This document shows positions 18,757 through 28,765 of a stretch of DNA of 64,000 nucleotides, in pieces. The translations under genes were made by a program, and so were the position numbers. Each line of letters opens with the position of its first letter. The stretch's first letter is position 1. The notes under the pieces are model-generated. The model had not been told where the DNA came from. It ran no database searches and saw nothing but the letters and a program-made list of their open reading frames with translations. The stretch spans positions 62,001 through 126,000 of the forward strand of contig NZ_JAHSTT010000007.1 in NCBI RefSeq assembly GCF_019145205.1, given 5' to 3'. The stretch comes from Pseudomonas khavaziana (GTDB lineage: Bacteria; Pseudomonadota; Gammaproteobacteria; Pseudomonadales; Pseudomonadaceae).

Positions 18757-19719
18757 CTACTTGCAGGCTACAGACCAAAGCTGGTCCAGCTTGGTGGTGT
18801 AACTCTGGCTCATCATCTCTCGACGCATACCCCAGTCGGGATTGGTGGGCACGCTAGCAGAACGAAGCGTCCCCCTTCCCCACCTCTCGTTGATCTGATC
18901 AAGGACAGTCATAACCTGTGTTGCGTCGGTCGGCTGCGATACTGCAAAAAGATCATCGGTGTATTCGCCTGGCTGACATAGGTTGAGCAGCATCACTTCA
19001 GCCTTGCTGTAGTTGAAACCTGGCCGGAAGATCCGGTCAAGCGCGTCCACCACCGCCTTCGTGAGCAGGCGCACGTCATCGGTAGGGTATGGCATATCTA
19101 CCACCACGCCATTGGCGTATTTGGCCTCCTGCGGGTTGAACATGCCTGTACGGATGCAGACGCGGACCTTTTTGCAAAGCGCGTTTTGGGCTCGCAGCTT
19201 CTCGGACGCCCGCATCATGTAGGTGGCCACCGCCTCCTTGATCGGCGGCAGGTCGGTCAGCCGTTTGCCGAACATCCGGCTGCAACAGATTTCCTGCTTT
19301 GGTGGGTCAGGCTCATCAAGCTCCAGGCACGACGTACCAGCCAGTTCACGCGCCGTCTTCTCGATCACTACGCTGAATTTCTTGCGCAGCGTCCAAGGAT
19401 CCGCCTTGGCGAGGTCCATCGCTGATTTTATGCCCATGGCGTCAAGGTGGAGTTTCATTTTGCGGCCCACGCCCCACACTTCGCAGACGTCAGTATTGCG
19501 CAGTACCCAATCGCGCTTGACCGGATCGGTGATGTTCACCACGCCACCTGTCTGAGCTTGCAGTCGCTTTGCCGTGTGGTTGGCGAGCTTGGCCAAGGTT
19601 TTGGTGCTCGCTATTCCAACCCCCACGGGGATGCCAGTGCAGCGCAGCACCCGCTCCCTGATCTGACGCCCCAAAGCATCCAGCTCGGGAATACCCGATA
19701 GATCAGCAAACGCCTCATC
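18757..19719 (-). pseudogene. umuC: umuC (rulB), 3' segment: codons 105-424
   Basis: The translation starts at the insertion junction with DEAFADLSGIPELDALGRQI and runs to DQLWSVACK. It covers the rest of the Y-family polymerase palm, the thumb, little finger and C-terminal region. It has no start codon of its own at the junction and lacks the first 104 residues, which lie at 30134-30331 and 35808-35924. The reading frame is intact, so precise removal of the two inserts would restore a 424-residue UmuC. The segment carries the catalytic Glu but relies on the junction GAT for the catalytic Asp. As it stands it should be inactive. Confidence 0.9.
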
Positions 19720-19722
19720 TAT

Positions 19723-20022
19723 TTAAGGGTAAGGTTGCTGCCTATGGACACCCTGTAGGCCTCTGTATTACAAGGTTTCGGCAGAACATCATATGCCCAT
19801 GGGCACCAATATTTTCTTGTGCGAAATACTTCTTTTTGTCCATGGGCAGCGTTAAATCGAAATAAGAGCGCATGGGATGCTCGCCCATCCATAGTCGCTG
19901 GGCTAAATTGCCTTGGCGTTGTCAGAGCTTTGGGCATTTCAGAGTGCAACGCGATGCCTGAAAACCAAGCAACATCTCTCGACTCTGTACGAAAAGTATT
20001 GCCTTATGTACCGCATGGCACA
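19723..20022. other. left end of element 1, no gene seen
   Basis: About 300 bases between the umuC junction and the intron remnant. Short frames lack ribosome sites and similarity. It contains the left terminal inverted sequence of the element. Confidence 0.5.
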
Positions 20023-20575
20023 CATCCAGAGAAAACACGTTTGCTACGGTTTCGCTGGTTCGCGGTGGAGGATCGCAAGAAGCGTGGGGAAGGAAAACCG
20101 ACTTCCTCGGGTTCACGCATTTCTGTAGTCAAGCCAAGAATGGGATGTTCGAGGTCGGACGAGTGACCATCGCCAAGCGTATGAGAGCAACACTCAAAGA
20201 GATACGCGGACAACTGCATAAGCGTAGGCACGAACCGATTCCCGTGATCGGAAAGTGGCTGAATCGACTGTTTACGGGTTGCTGCAATTACTACCATGTG
20301 CCCGGTAACACAAAACGGCTTGATGCTTTTCGCCGTGAAGTTATCGGAGCCTGGAGGCAGGCCCTCAAACGACGGAGTCAGCGACACCGACTGAATTGGG
20401 AGCGAATGACTGCGCTTGCAAGGTTGTTCATCCCGTATCCGCGTGAGCTAACAATGCATCCTTATCCCATAACTCGTTTCGGCGTCAAGACCCAAGGCAG
20501 GAGCCGTATGCGGTAATTCTGCACGTAAGGATCTGTGCGGGGGGGGTGGCAGGCGACTGCCATTCCTACCGCGAC
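20023..20575 (+). pseudogene. group II intron remnant: maturase C-terminus and 3' RNA domains
   Basis: Translation from 20023 (HPEKTRLLRFRWFAVEDRKK) shifts frame near 20098, then continues DFLGFTHFCSQAKNGMFEVG to 20516, ending FGVKTQGRSRMR. This is the C-terminal part of a group II intron reverse transcriptase/maturase, including the X domain. The RT domain is gone. The 34 bases from 20501 (GAGCCGTATGCGG) resemble intron domain V, with two broken pairs, and 20536-20575 resemble domain VI ending CTACCGCGAC. It is truncated at 5' and frameshifted, so immobile. Confidence 0.8.
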
Positions 20576-20595
20576 CTTTCGTACAGAGCCTAGGC

Positions 20596-22407
20596 TCAGT
20601 GGTCCCACCTTTCAAGGAACTGTGGATCGTGCAACACCGCCAATCCTCGCAAGCGTGAAGGGGGCGAGTAACTCGGAGCGGGAGCATTCCTCGATTCACT
20701 CAATCCATAAAGAGCGCTCACGGTCCCCATCCCAGCAAGACCCGGGGACGCGTCGGAAATCTTGGAAATAGGTCTGCTCAGGCCAGAGGAATAAAAAGAG
20801 CTGGCCGCAAAAGCAGATTTATATGTTAAGGCGGATTTAGATGCAGTAAATGAAGCAATAGGGTTTAAGGTTTTTTCTGTTTTCTGTTGAGATATATGAG
20901 CAGTTTTGAGAGACTCTTCTCGAATCATGCTATTCCGATTGTTTGATATCTCTTGGTCCCTAAGAAGCTCTTTCGACTTCCCATGCCGAACTGCTGCTCG
21001 GTGCTTAATCTCCCGGTAATTCTGAGACAATGTTTCTTTATAGTTCTTTGAACGCTGATATAGATAATCATTTTCCGCAAAGTGTGGTTGCAACCTCTCA
21101 AACATATAATCAAATGGATTAACACTAACCTTTTTTGGTTCTTCTCCCGAACTAAATCCCTCACGATACTTTAGCACGGGGTTCTCGATTAAAGCGTTAC
21201 AATTGTGGGCTGATATGGCCTCCTCTTGGAGTTTTAGTAAGTTTTCTCCAAAATTTTGAAGATACTTTCTGTGTGAGGAAGGCCGTACATAGGCCTGCGA
21301 GCCGTTAATTCCAAATGCTTTAGTTAATCGCATGAAATTTTCACGATCACTTAGGCTAAGGTTTTTCAAGAAGCCTCTTTCACTTAACACGAGAATAGCA
21401 TTAATTGAGGATTCAAGGCTTCCCGCGGTGCCTTTTATAACCTTGTCAAGGTATTTATTTATTTCGCCGACAAGCGTTTCGGGTCTTCCAAAAATGTCAA
21501 AGCGATTCATATTACTTCGGAGCGTATCCGTAATCAGACTATTGTCCAAACCATTCGACAACATGACCACCGTAGAGAGAGTATTACCGCCCCAGGCAGC
21601 ATCCAGATTCTTGGCAGCGTCAATCATAAACTTGCTCATGGATTTAAATAGCGAGCCCCTTAGTTCGGGTGAAAAATTTCCATCTTTAGTGAAACGGCAT
21701 ACGTCGACACAACAATTGGTCAGCAGCACATCATAATGAGTTAGTGCTAGAGCCTTATATTTAGAATAAGGGCTGTCATTTAATCTTACGATACTGGAAA
21801 TTTCACTCAGGATATTTTGTATGTTTTTTTCAATATTTTGAGGCAGAAACTTATCCGCAACACTCTGCAATGCTCTTACTACTGAGCTTGTTTGCACCGC
21901 CAGATGAGAATTGAGGTTTTCACCCTCCATATTAGGTGAACACATACTCGCCTCGGCTTTCACTGTAGACGATTTTATTTTATTTTCAGCATAGGTACGT
22001 GCTAAACCTAAGAGATTCGATCCGGATAACGTGACATATGGTGATAGGCATCCCGCTGGCAGGCCGTGGGCTCTTTCATACTCTGGGCGCTTTAGTCCAT
22101 TAGGCTGCTTATTAAATACTATGGCGTGTTTACATAACTCATCGTCAGATTGAGAGCTGACCTCCGCCGCATTACCTGCCGTTGAGATAGCCCTATCACT
22201 TGTGCTTATAAGAATGCCCTCTTTGACAGCCGGTTTCAATACGTCACACTCAGTGATACTCTCAAAACTCAAGCGAGCTAAGCCACCGGTTATTTCTTGA
22301 ATGTCTATTGTCTCCTCGAGCTCGATTTCAGGAATCTCACGTTTTCTACTTGTACTAGGCGAGAATGAGAGTGGTGAGCGCTGAAGATCCAGTATTTTTT
22401 CTGTCAA
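20596..22407 (-). CDS. hypothetical cargo protein (603 aa), AT-rich, effector-like
   Basis: A 603-residue soluble protein that I do not recognise. The N-terminal ~100 residues are polar and Ser/Glu-rich (SPLSFSPSTSRKREIPEIEL); the middle (about 170-400) is helical; the C-terminal ~150 is Lys/Ser-rich and probably disordered. It has no membrane segment or signal peptide. The start appears to be TTG 22407, three bases after the stop of the upstream gene, so the two form an operon. DNA is AT-rich except for the last ~100 bases, which abut the intron remnant, so the C-terminus may be altered. The low complexity of the N-terminus recalls secreted effectors, but I see no hrp box. Confidence 0.65.
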   Translation of the reverse strand: MTEKILDLQRSPLSFSPSTSRKREIPEIELEETIDIQEITGGLARLSFESITECDVLKPAVKEGILISTSDRAISTAGNAAEVSSQSDDELCKHAIVFNKQPNGLKRPEYERAHGLPAGCLSPYVTLSGSNLLGLARTYAENKIKSSTVKAEASMCSPNMEGENLNSHLAVQTSSVVRALQSVADKFLPQNIEKNIQNILSEISSIVRLNDSPYSKYKALALTHYDVLLTNCCVDVCRFTKDGNFSPELRGSLFKSMSKFMIDAAKNLDAAWGGNTLSTVVMLSNGLDNSLITDTLRSNMNRFDIFGRPETLVGEINKYLDKVIKGTAGSLESSINAILVLSERGFLKNLSLSDRENFMRLTKAFGINGSQAYVRPSSHRKYLQNFGENLLKLQEEAISAHNCNALIENPVLKYREGFSSGEEPKKVSVNPFDYMFERLQPHFAENDYLYQRSKNYKETLSQNYREIKHRAAVRHGKSKELLRDQEISNNRNSMIREESLKTAHISQQKTEKTLNPIASFTASKSALTYKSAFAASSFYSSGLSRPISKISDASPGLAGMGTVSALYGLSESRNAPAPSYSPPSRLRGLAVLHDPQFLERWDH

Positions 22408-22409
22408 TT

Positions 22410-23318
22410 TTACTTTTTTTTTAATAAAATCAAATTCCCTCTGTATATTGATGAGGAACCTGTGTTTTTAGCTAAGTAGTCCCAAGAAGTATCTATATTG
22501 TTGGTGACTCCACTAATATGATTTTCATTGTTGCGATCAACAACTAAATCTTGGCTTACTAATACAGTTCTACCTTCTAAAAGGAAGCTCTCAGCAGTTT
22601 GGCGAACACACACATCCTCTAATTGACCCATTAGCACGACTGGGTTGCATGGAAATTTTTCAATGAATTGCTCGATGCTTAAAATATTATCTGAGTTTTC
22701 TATTTGCTCCATATCATTGGGCGAAATATTAATGCTCGAGTTAAAAATACTTTCGCTGTCTTTAATCATTCTCCAGTTATTAGGGGCTGACCTGATAGCG
22801 TGCCTAAGCGTGGAGTAAGTACGTGTTTCGTTTGCAAGTTGCACAAGGGTTTTGTTCTTTGGCATTCCGTAAAAGCCGCTGTACAAATAATTCACATCGA
22901 TTATGCTTAGTTTGTTTTCTTTTGCGAACTCAAGTGTTTTAAGGTGATTTTTTTCAGTTTTTGCGTTTGTTCTGATGTTGTTTTTTCTTGATAGAATTTT
23001 TTTTAATCCTGAACTAACATTTTTTAGTCGCTGCATGTCAATCATAATAAAAATGGGGGGCGCAAGATTATTTTCTTGAAGGTCTTTTGTGATTTCTTGG
23101 ATTGTTTTGTACGGCTTAGCCGTCGATAAATTGTATGTATTCTCCCCGAGCGACGTGTCATTCCCATACTTACTTTTTAAGAAGCTAATTATCCAATTGT
23201 CCGGCCTGGTATTTGCGAGGTTAGCATTTTCAGTTCCACCAATTTTAGTTAGATTTACTGTGTTTTTATGTGGGGTATCTTTCTCGCTTTTCGTTTGTTT
23301 GTCTTTATATAATGGCAT
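22410..23318 (-). CDS. isochorismatase-fold cysteine hydrolase-like cargo protein (302 aa)
   Basis: A 302-residue AT-rich gene product. Its C-terminal two thirds show the isochorismatase-family signature: FIMIDMQ (Asp94), MIKDSESIF (Lys186) and VVLMGQLEDVCVRQTAESF (Cys237), the expected Asp-Lys-Cys catalytic triad in order. The N-terminal ~85 residues are a polar, Lys/Asn/Thr-rich extension not found in ordinary members. It is first in a two-gene operon with the 603-residue protein. Family members hydrolyse isochorismate, nicotinamide or related amides; the substrate here is unknown. Low GC and location mark it as recently acquired cargo. Confidence 0.6.
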   Translation of the reverse strand: MPLYKDKQTKSEKDTPHKNTVNLTKIGGTENANLANTRPDNWIISFLKSKYGNDTSLGENTYNLSTAKPYKTIQEITKDLQENNLAPPIFIMIDMQRLKNVSSGLKKILSRKNNIRTNAKTEKNHLKTLEFAKENKLSIIDVNYLYSGFYGMPKNKTLVQLANETRTYSTLRHAIRSAPNNWRMIKDSESIFNSSINISPNDMEQIENSDNILSIEQFIEKFPCNPVVLMGQLEDVCVRQTAESFLLEGRTVLVSQDLVVDRNNENHISGVTNNIDTSWDYLAKNTGSSSIYRGNLILLKKK

Positions 23319-23500
23319 TTTTGTATCCGGCCTTAAGTGATGAGTGATAGTTAAGGATGGTCTGAAATAGCCGAATGTTTTCCGGCTATCGAGCCGTCAG
23401 TACTTTTCAAAAAACGACCCCGGTCGAAATTTGATCCATTATCTTCATTATTCAGCTCTTCCGGGCGCAGCAAGGCGCTTCGCAGCGCCCATTTGCTGCA

Positions 23501-24475
23501 TTATGCGCGCACCTCTCCTGTGCCCGCCAATAAATGTCGACGAGCCATCCACAGGTTTGACAGGGCGAACAACGTCACCATCTGAGCCGTGTTCTTGGCC
23601 AACCCTCAAAAGCGCACCTTTTCATAGCCAAACTGGCGCTTGATCACCCGAAACGGGTGCTCGACCTTCTCACGAACCTGAGCCTTGGCTTTCTCGATCT
23701 GCGTATCGCTTTGTACAAGGCACTCTGTTTTCCATGCTTTTATAAGTGCTGCGCCGGGCTGCAATCTGCCAAATAACCTCACGCCCCTCGTGCTCTTCGC
23801 GCTTCTCGACCCCGGTATAACCCGCGTCGGCGCAGATTACGTTTTTTTCGCTATCCAGCAGTTTGTCGACCTGCGTGACGTCCGCCACGTTGGCCGCCGT
23901 GACCATCACGCTATGAACCAAGCCAGACTCATCGTCGACCCCGATGTGGGCCTTGGCGCCGAAGTAATATTGGTTGCCTTTCTTGGTCTGATGCATTTCC
24001 GGATCGCGTTTGCCGTTCTTGTTTTTGGTCGAACTCGGGGCGTGAATGATCGTTGCATCGACCACGGTACCTTGGCGCAGCATCAAACCACGATCACCCA
24101 AATAGCCGTTGATAACCTGCAAAATCCCGCCTGCCAGTTCGTGTTTTTCCAACAAGCGCCGGAAGTTGAGAATGGTGGTTTCATCAGGAATCCGATCCAG
24201 ACTCAATCCCGCAAACTGGCGCAGGATCGTCGTTTCGTACAACGCTTCCTCCATCGCCGGATCGCTGTAGCCGAACCAGTTTTGCATCAGATGTATGCGC
24301 AGCACCGCCATTAACGGATAGGCCGGACGGCCACCGTCGCCCTTGGGTGAGGCTCGATCAGATTGATCAATCCCTTCCAGGGCACGAACTGATTCATCTC
24401 GATCAGGAAACGCTCTTTACGTGTTTGCTTGCGTTTGCCAGCGTACTCGGCGTCGGCGAAGGTCATCTGCTTCAT
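23501..24475 (-). pseudogene. IS5-family transposase, multiply broken
   Basis: Leftward translation starts MKQMTFADAEYAGKRKQTRK and reaches LINLIEPHP, where bases are missing before KGDGGRPAYPLMAVLRIH. The DDE core follows (GTVVDATIIHAPSSTKNK, CADAGYTGVEKREEH). After a further shift near 23735 it continues AKAQVREKVEHPFRVIKRQF, and a TGA at 23606-23608 replaces an expected Arg in VRF-GLAKNTAQ. Thus at least two frameshifts and one nonsense codon inactivate it. The exact IS ends are unclear: weakly related AAATTTG sequences lie outside both ends. Confidence 0.85.
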
Positions 24476-24566
24476 CAGGCGTCTCGGCGGTTGAGATCAG
24501 GCATTCTGCCAAATTTGGAAGTCTTCTTCAGAGTTTCCTTAGCATCAAAGTGCTGTGACAGAGTTC

Positions 24567-25031
24567 TCACTGTTGACTCCTCTTCCGCTGCCCCAGTGGC
24601 ACAACGTTCGTGCTCGGAAGAGCGCGCTCCAGTTCGGCAACGCGATCAAGCAACTCAAGGATGGTGGCATCAGCTTCAGTCAGTAGGCTGGCAAGGTGAT
24701 CGCGTTGCTGCACAATCGCGTCCATTCTTTCCCGGAGGCTGCGATTCTTTTTACGAGCAGACACTCTTACTTGATGCGCGGATTCCCGTCGATTATCACT
24801 ATGGTCGTCGACATACTTTTGAATTTCAGCGATGAGCGTGGGGAAGCGCGTTTTTTTTAGCGCTGATGGATCGCTCCCTGCCTCCTTGGCGACATTGTTC
24901 TGACTGATCAGGGTGCCCTTTGGCAGGCGCTGAGGTTCATCATTTTTCAGGCGCTCAAATGCTGCGCGGTATAGATCTCGAGCGCTGACGCGCTGGTTGG
25001 GTTCAGCTAATGGAGCCTTGATTGATGACAT
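24567..25031 (-). CDS. GinD-like small HTH/coiled-coil protein, element 1
   Basis: A 154-residue cytoplasmic protein. The first half has an HTH-like segment (PKGTLISQNNVAKEAGSDP); the second half (about 75-135) is a heptad-rich coiled coil (ILELLDRVAELERALPS). It corresponds in size, order and architecture to the fourth gene of ginABCD and to Tn554-type TnpC. I start at ATG 25031 (MSSIKAPLAEP), overlapping the end of the third recombinase gene by 29 bases. It probably helps the recombinases choose or direct the reaction. Confidence 0.7.
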   Translation of the reverse strand: MSSIKAPLAEPNQRVSARDLYRAAFERLKNDEPQRLPKGTLISQNNVAKEAGSDPSALKKTRFPTLIAEIQKYVDDHSDNRRESAHQVRVSARKKNRSLRERMDAIVQQRDHLASLLTEADATILELLDRVAELERALPSTNVVPLGQRKRSQQ

Positions 25032-27045
25032 TGCGATAATTCTCCGCGCTTCGTTTCTGGGCATTCAAGGAATCTCTCAAGGGGCTTCCAACTGGGGCGG
25101 TAGCCATACGATCATCCAAGACGCGTTCAAGCTCATTCACGACATCAAGTCGATCTCGATCATAAAGCACGTCAGAGCACGGCTTTGGTACTCCTGCGAT
25201 ATCACCGCCTCCACAGTGGGCAATGCTATCAATGCCGCCGTAGGGGCATGGCTCGCGGCTGGAACACACACCGAGTATTATCGGGCGATAAACAACGGCA
25301 CCTTTTTTAGCCAGTTGAGTCATTTTTTCCATTTCACTGGGCTGAATCAGTCGAACAATCTCTGCCTTCCGCTTCTCTCCATGTGGACTGATAAACCGGT
25401 CTGTCACCAGCAGTTGCAACTCTCGGCCTAATGTCTCGTACATGGTACGGACGTAAAGCGTATGGGCCTTTTCTTCCAGCCGGAGGTGTGAGAAGTTTTG
25501 CCCATAGTAAAAACTCATCGCACGGGTGATATGTTTCAACTGAAACTGTAAGGACGCATCGCTTACCAGCCCTGAGGCTTGCATGTTGACAGCACCTGTG
25601 CGGCGCAGTTGATGCCATGCCAATGGCCAGATTTCCCCTACTGCAAACTCGTCCGGTAACGCTGGGTTCACCAAGCGCGCCAATTCCAGGTCACGAGGTG
25701 TGATCCGCAACTGTCCAGGGTCGAAAACCTTGGAGCTAGCACCAAATGCCGCGAGGTAATTGATAATCGAGGGTCGAATGGCTCGGTTCATCGTTTGCCT
25801 GACGGGTATCCAGGGCTCGTTGGCATAAGCGATCAGAAAATGGTCTTCCCCAATCGGCGCAGGAGTTTTACATGGGCCGTAACCGAACCCCTCGCCGCGA
25901 AGCTTGGCCACAGCAGTCATCGCCTCCACCGCTATTTTTGCTGAAGGTGATGTGATCCAAAAAGTGTCGGAGTCTGAGGTTGTCTTGGTTGTTCGACCTC
26001 GCAATAAAGTGATTTCACCGAAGCGGGGGTCTTTCTCCACTGTCAGGCAATTCGCTCGTAAATTCCAGGCCTCCTCTACGCGCATAAGGCTGAAATTCAA
26101 CAGGTAGGCTAGCCCTGCACGGGTAACGATGGTCAAGTAGCTTGACAGGGCTTTGATGGTCAGTGTTGAGCCAGGAGTTCCAGCCCAGCGCTCAAGAACC
26201 TCAGCAATACCAAATCGGCTCGCGGTATCGGCAAAGGGGCCATGAAAACGCCGACCGGAATAACTCCCATTGCAACCGTCGGCGGGCCATTGAAAGGGGG
26301 CTGCGACGGAAAACCGGGTCTTGGGGATTGCGAGTTGATTGTGATGATAAGCACTCAAACAGAACCGAAAGCATGCTTCAATTTTTACTTGGTGCACCAG
26401 AAATTCATCAAGGCATTCACGTAAACGGGTGACTTGGTAGCGCCAAATACGCGGAGGTATAAAAGGCGTTTGACGCGTCTCGTGATTCGGTAGCGCGGCC
26501 GCAAGCCGCGTCAGAGCCTTCCGGTCGAGAATAGTAAAACCTAACGTTTCTCTTCGCTCATACAGCTCGTGCAGCAACATCAGAAACTCTCTAGCTCGCG
26601 ACGACTGCAACACTTCTGGGATTCGGTCTGCAATGCGCGGGAAGCGGCCTAGGTCGGAAGCGAGAATCCCTTCTTGGGCGCAAAGGGCGAACAAACGGCG
26701 CATCTGATCGAAGCGGGTTTTGATTGTCCGATGCCCGCGAGCACCGTTGGGGCCATACAGCCACCATCCAATGATTATTCTTAATAGATTGGCGTTCTCG
26801 CTGTCGATAGGAGCGGCAATTTTTGTAATGGGGCCGTCACCAAAATTCAACGTCAGCGGTACTCCTGCCCATGGGTCTAATCGCCAGATAGGATCACCCC
26901 ATCGGCTGACTACATTACCATTGGCATCAATGACTACGGGCCAATCGTCTTTCGGAGGCCAGCAGGGAGGGCGATAATTGGCGGCGTCGGGCACCGCCAG
27001 TACCGAGTCAATAGCAAGAGCCATCTTAGGTAACAGATTATCCAT
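25003..27045 (-). CDS. tyrosine recombinase GinC-like, element 1
   Basis: A 680-residue site-specific recombinase, third of the trio. The catalytic residues are visible: Arg in FSLMRVEEAWNLR, His-x-x-Arg in LAWHQLRRTGAVN, His in LKHITRAMSFYYG and the Tyr nucleophile in the same segment. C-terminal cysteines and histidines (CSSREPCPYGG, HCGGG) may bind a metal. I start at ATG 27045, overlapping the second recombinase by eight bases. All three recombinases are expected to act together in excision and integration of the element. Confidence 0.85.
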   Translation of the reverse strand: MDNLLPKMALAIDSVLAVPDAANYRPPCWPPKDDWPVVIDANGNVVSRWGDPIWRLDPWAGVPLTLNFGDGPITKIAAPIDSENANLLRIIIGWWLYGPNGARGHRTIKTRFDQMRRLFALCAQEGILASDLGRFPRIADRIPEVLQSSRAREFLMLLHELYERRETLGFTILDRKALTRLAAALPNHETRQTPFIPPRIWRYQVTRLRECLDEFLVHQVKIEACFRFCLSAYHHNQLAIPKTRFSVAAPFQWPADGCNGSYSGRRFHGPFADTASRFGIAEVLERWAGTPGSTLTIKALSSYLTIVTRAGLAYLLNFSLMRVEEAWNLRANCLTVEKDPRFGEITLLRGRTTKTTSDSDTFWITSPSAKIAVEAMTAVAKLRGEGFGYGPCKTPAPIGEDHFLIAYANEPWIPVRQTMNRAIRPSIINYLAAFGASSKVFDPGQLRITPRDLELARLVNPALPDEFAVGEIWPLAWHQLRRTGAVNMQASGLVSDASLQFQLKHITRAMSFYYGQNFSHLRLEEKAHTLYVRTMYETLGRELQLLVTDRFISPHGEKRKAEIVRLIQPSEMEKMTQLAKKGAVVYRPIILGVCSSREPCPYGGIDSIAHCGGGDIAGVPKPCSDVLYDRDRLDVVNELERVLDDRMATAPVGSPLRDSLNAQKRSAENYRNVINQGSIS

Positions 27046-28765
27046 GAAGGTCTTCCCGGTGAGTTTCGACCAGTCGAATGAACCCATCCCAGGCAGGATG
27101 ATAATCACCTTCTCTAATGCGAGCCTGAGCTTCCGCAACCCAGTCTTTTCGCACTGAACTGCTGTCCTCAAAAAACTTCAATTTCTCAGTCAGTCTCTCC
27201 ACCGTGATCAAGGCGGGCTGCTTAATGGGTACCGGTTTTACCGGTGGTCGATATCTCGCCAATTCAAGCAGTTTGAGATGACGAAAACTGCTGAGAGACC
27301 ACACATGATCCTCGCTCTCGATATCACGATGATGAGCGCAAAACAGGCAACCTGCGGCATTTATGCAGTCAGGTCTGGAAGCCTCGTCTGGTATGTCTGA
27401 TATTGGTTCGGGGATGGGCTGTACACAGGAACCTGGCCCTGGCGGTGAAATGACTGGATCATTTTGCTGATGGAAACGAGTAATCTCCACCATCGCCAAC
27501 TGCGGATGTGGGTCAGCGTACACTCGTATCAGTGTTTCGACTGAGTGTTGAGCCAGTTCTGCTGTTTGTTTTGGGCTGAGGGTTTCCCGGAGCAACCAAT
27601 TGACTCGCGCCCCTCGCAGTTTTGCGGGACGAACCATCGTCATACTCAAGGATGAGCAGATACGAATCAGGCAAGTGAATTGAGGCGCTACGCCATCTAT
27701 GCGACCGTTTCGGATGAGCGGAAACAATAGGGTTTCTGACTCATCAGAAAACCAAGCATTGCGCCATTTCAAATATCGGTCGAACCAATCCCTATAGTCG
27801 GAAAAGATTTCAAAAATGACTTCCCCGTGTCGACGATTTTTATAAGAGCGGACTTGATAACCGTCGAGGTGGCTGGTGTAGTGGTATTGATCCATCCGCA
27901 GCGTATGTGCTTGTTGAAGATTCATGCCCGTCTGGGCAATGAACATCAACAGTTCCGCCTCAATACGCAGATTCAACACCCCTATGCGAGTGCGTGCAGC
28001 CGGTTCCTCCTCCCGCGCAGTGCGCCTGGCAAGAGCGCTTTTTGCCAATTTTGCTGGACGCACGCCATTCGGCGCCACACGTGGTTGAGCCTGGAGGCCG
28101 CACCATTGTTCCAGTGTCTGCCCTGAACGAAATGATACAAGGACTGGGAGTGGCCCTCTTGTTGCCTCAAGCGTCAGCGCATTACAGATATCGGCCAAGG
28201 TATTGCCGAACGCGAAGCTCTCCTGGAGATTTTGTTTGTCCACTTGTGATGTGTGCAGCTTCCCTTTGCCGCGTGGTTTTCGGATACGCGTTTCTTTGAT
28301 CAAGCTGGCATGGCGGTTCAAGACGTTATCGAAAAGTGTCGCTGTCACACTGGCAACATCGTAAACCGATCTTTCACTTACGGTGCGCTCGATTCGGATG
28401 CGGTGCAATTGATGATCAGCCCACTGCAAGAATGTGTCGCTGATGGAATCAAGTGATAGGCCTAGTTTTCCCCTGTCAGCCCATGCGAAGAACCGGCGTA
28501 GGCATTGCACTTTGTTGTCGATCGAAAATCGACTACCACCTCTGGCGAGATCATCTACCAGATTTGAATGTAATCGCTGTACTAGCTCGATTCGGTCTAT
28601 CACTAAATCGCCGACCTCATTCTGGGCAGTTTCGATCGCGGCTGTTTTTTTATTTAGGCCCGCCCCACCAAGGTAGAGAAGTGGCTTTAAGTCCAATGGT
28701 GTCTCGGTCTTTCCATAAGTGAGCATCGGAAACGAGAGGTCAATATCCGGCTGCTTATTCTTCAT
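27038..28765 (-). CDS. tyrosine recombinase GinB-like, element 1 (Arg I replaced)
   Basis: A 575-residue integrase-fold protein. The segment LLMFIAQTGMNLQQAHTLRM has Asn where the first catalytic Arg (TGxR) is expected. The second-box RxxR (KLRGARVNWLLR) and the His...Tyr box (LAQHSVETLIRVYAD) are present. C-terminal Cys/His (CINAAGCLFCAHH) suggests a zinc-binding tail. It overlaps its neighbours on both sides, indicating coupled translation. It may act as a structural partner rather than an independent strand-cutting enzyme. Confidence 0.85.
   Translation of the reverse strand: MKNKQPDIDLSFPMLTYGKTETPLDLKPLLYLGGAGLNKKTAAIETAQNEVGDLVIDRIELVQRLHSNLVDDLARGGSRFSIDNKVQCLRRFFAWADRGKLGLSLDSISDTFLQWADHQLHRIRIERTVSERSVYDVASVTATLFDNVLNRHASLIKETRIRKPRGKGKLHTSQVDKQNLQESFAFGNTLADICNALTLEATRGPLPVLVSFRSGQTLEQWCGLQAQPRVAPNGVRPAKLAKSALARRTAREEEPAARTRIGVLNLRIEAELLMFIAQTGMNLQQAHTLRMDQYHYTSHLDGYQVRSYKNRRHGEVIFEIFSDYRDWFDRYLKWRNAWFSDESETLLFPLIRNGRIDGVAPQFTCLIRICSSLSMTMVRPAKLRGARVNWLLRETLSPKQTAELAQHSVETLIRVYADPHPQLAMVEITRFHQQNDPVISPPGPGSCVQPIPEPISDIPDEASRPDCINAAGCLFCAHHRDIESEDHVWSLSSFRHLKLLELARYRPPVKPVPIKQPALITVERLTEKLKFFEDSSSVRKDWVAEAQARIREGDYHPAWDGFIRLVETHREDLHG

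Noticed and set aside
19819..20022. Upstream part of the frame leading into the maturase fragment
   Set aside because: The residues before HPEKTRL do not resemble a maturase; the similarity begins at 20023.
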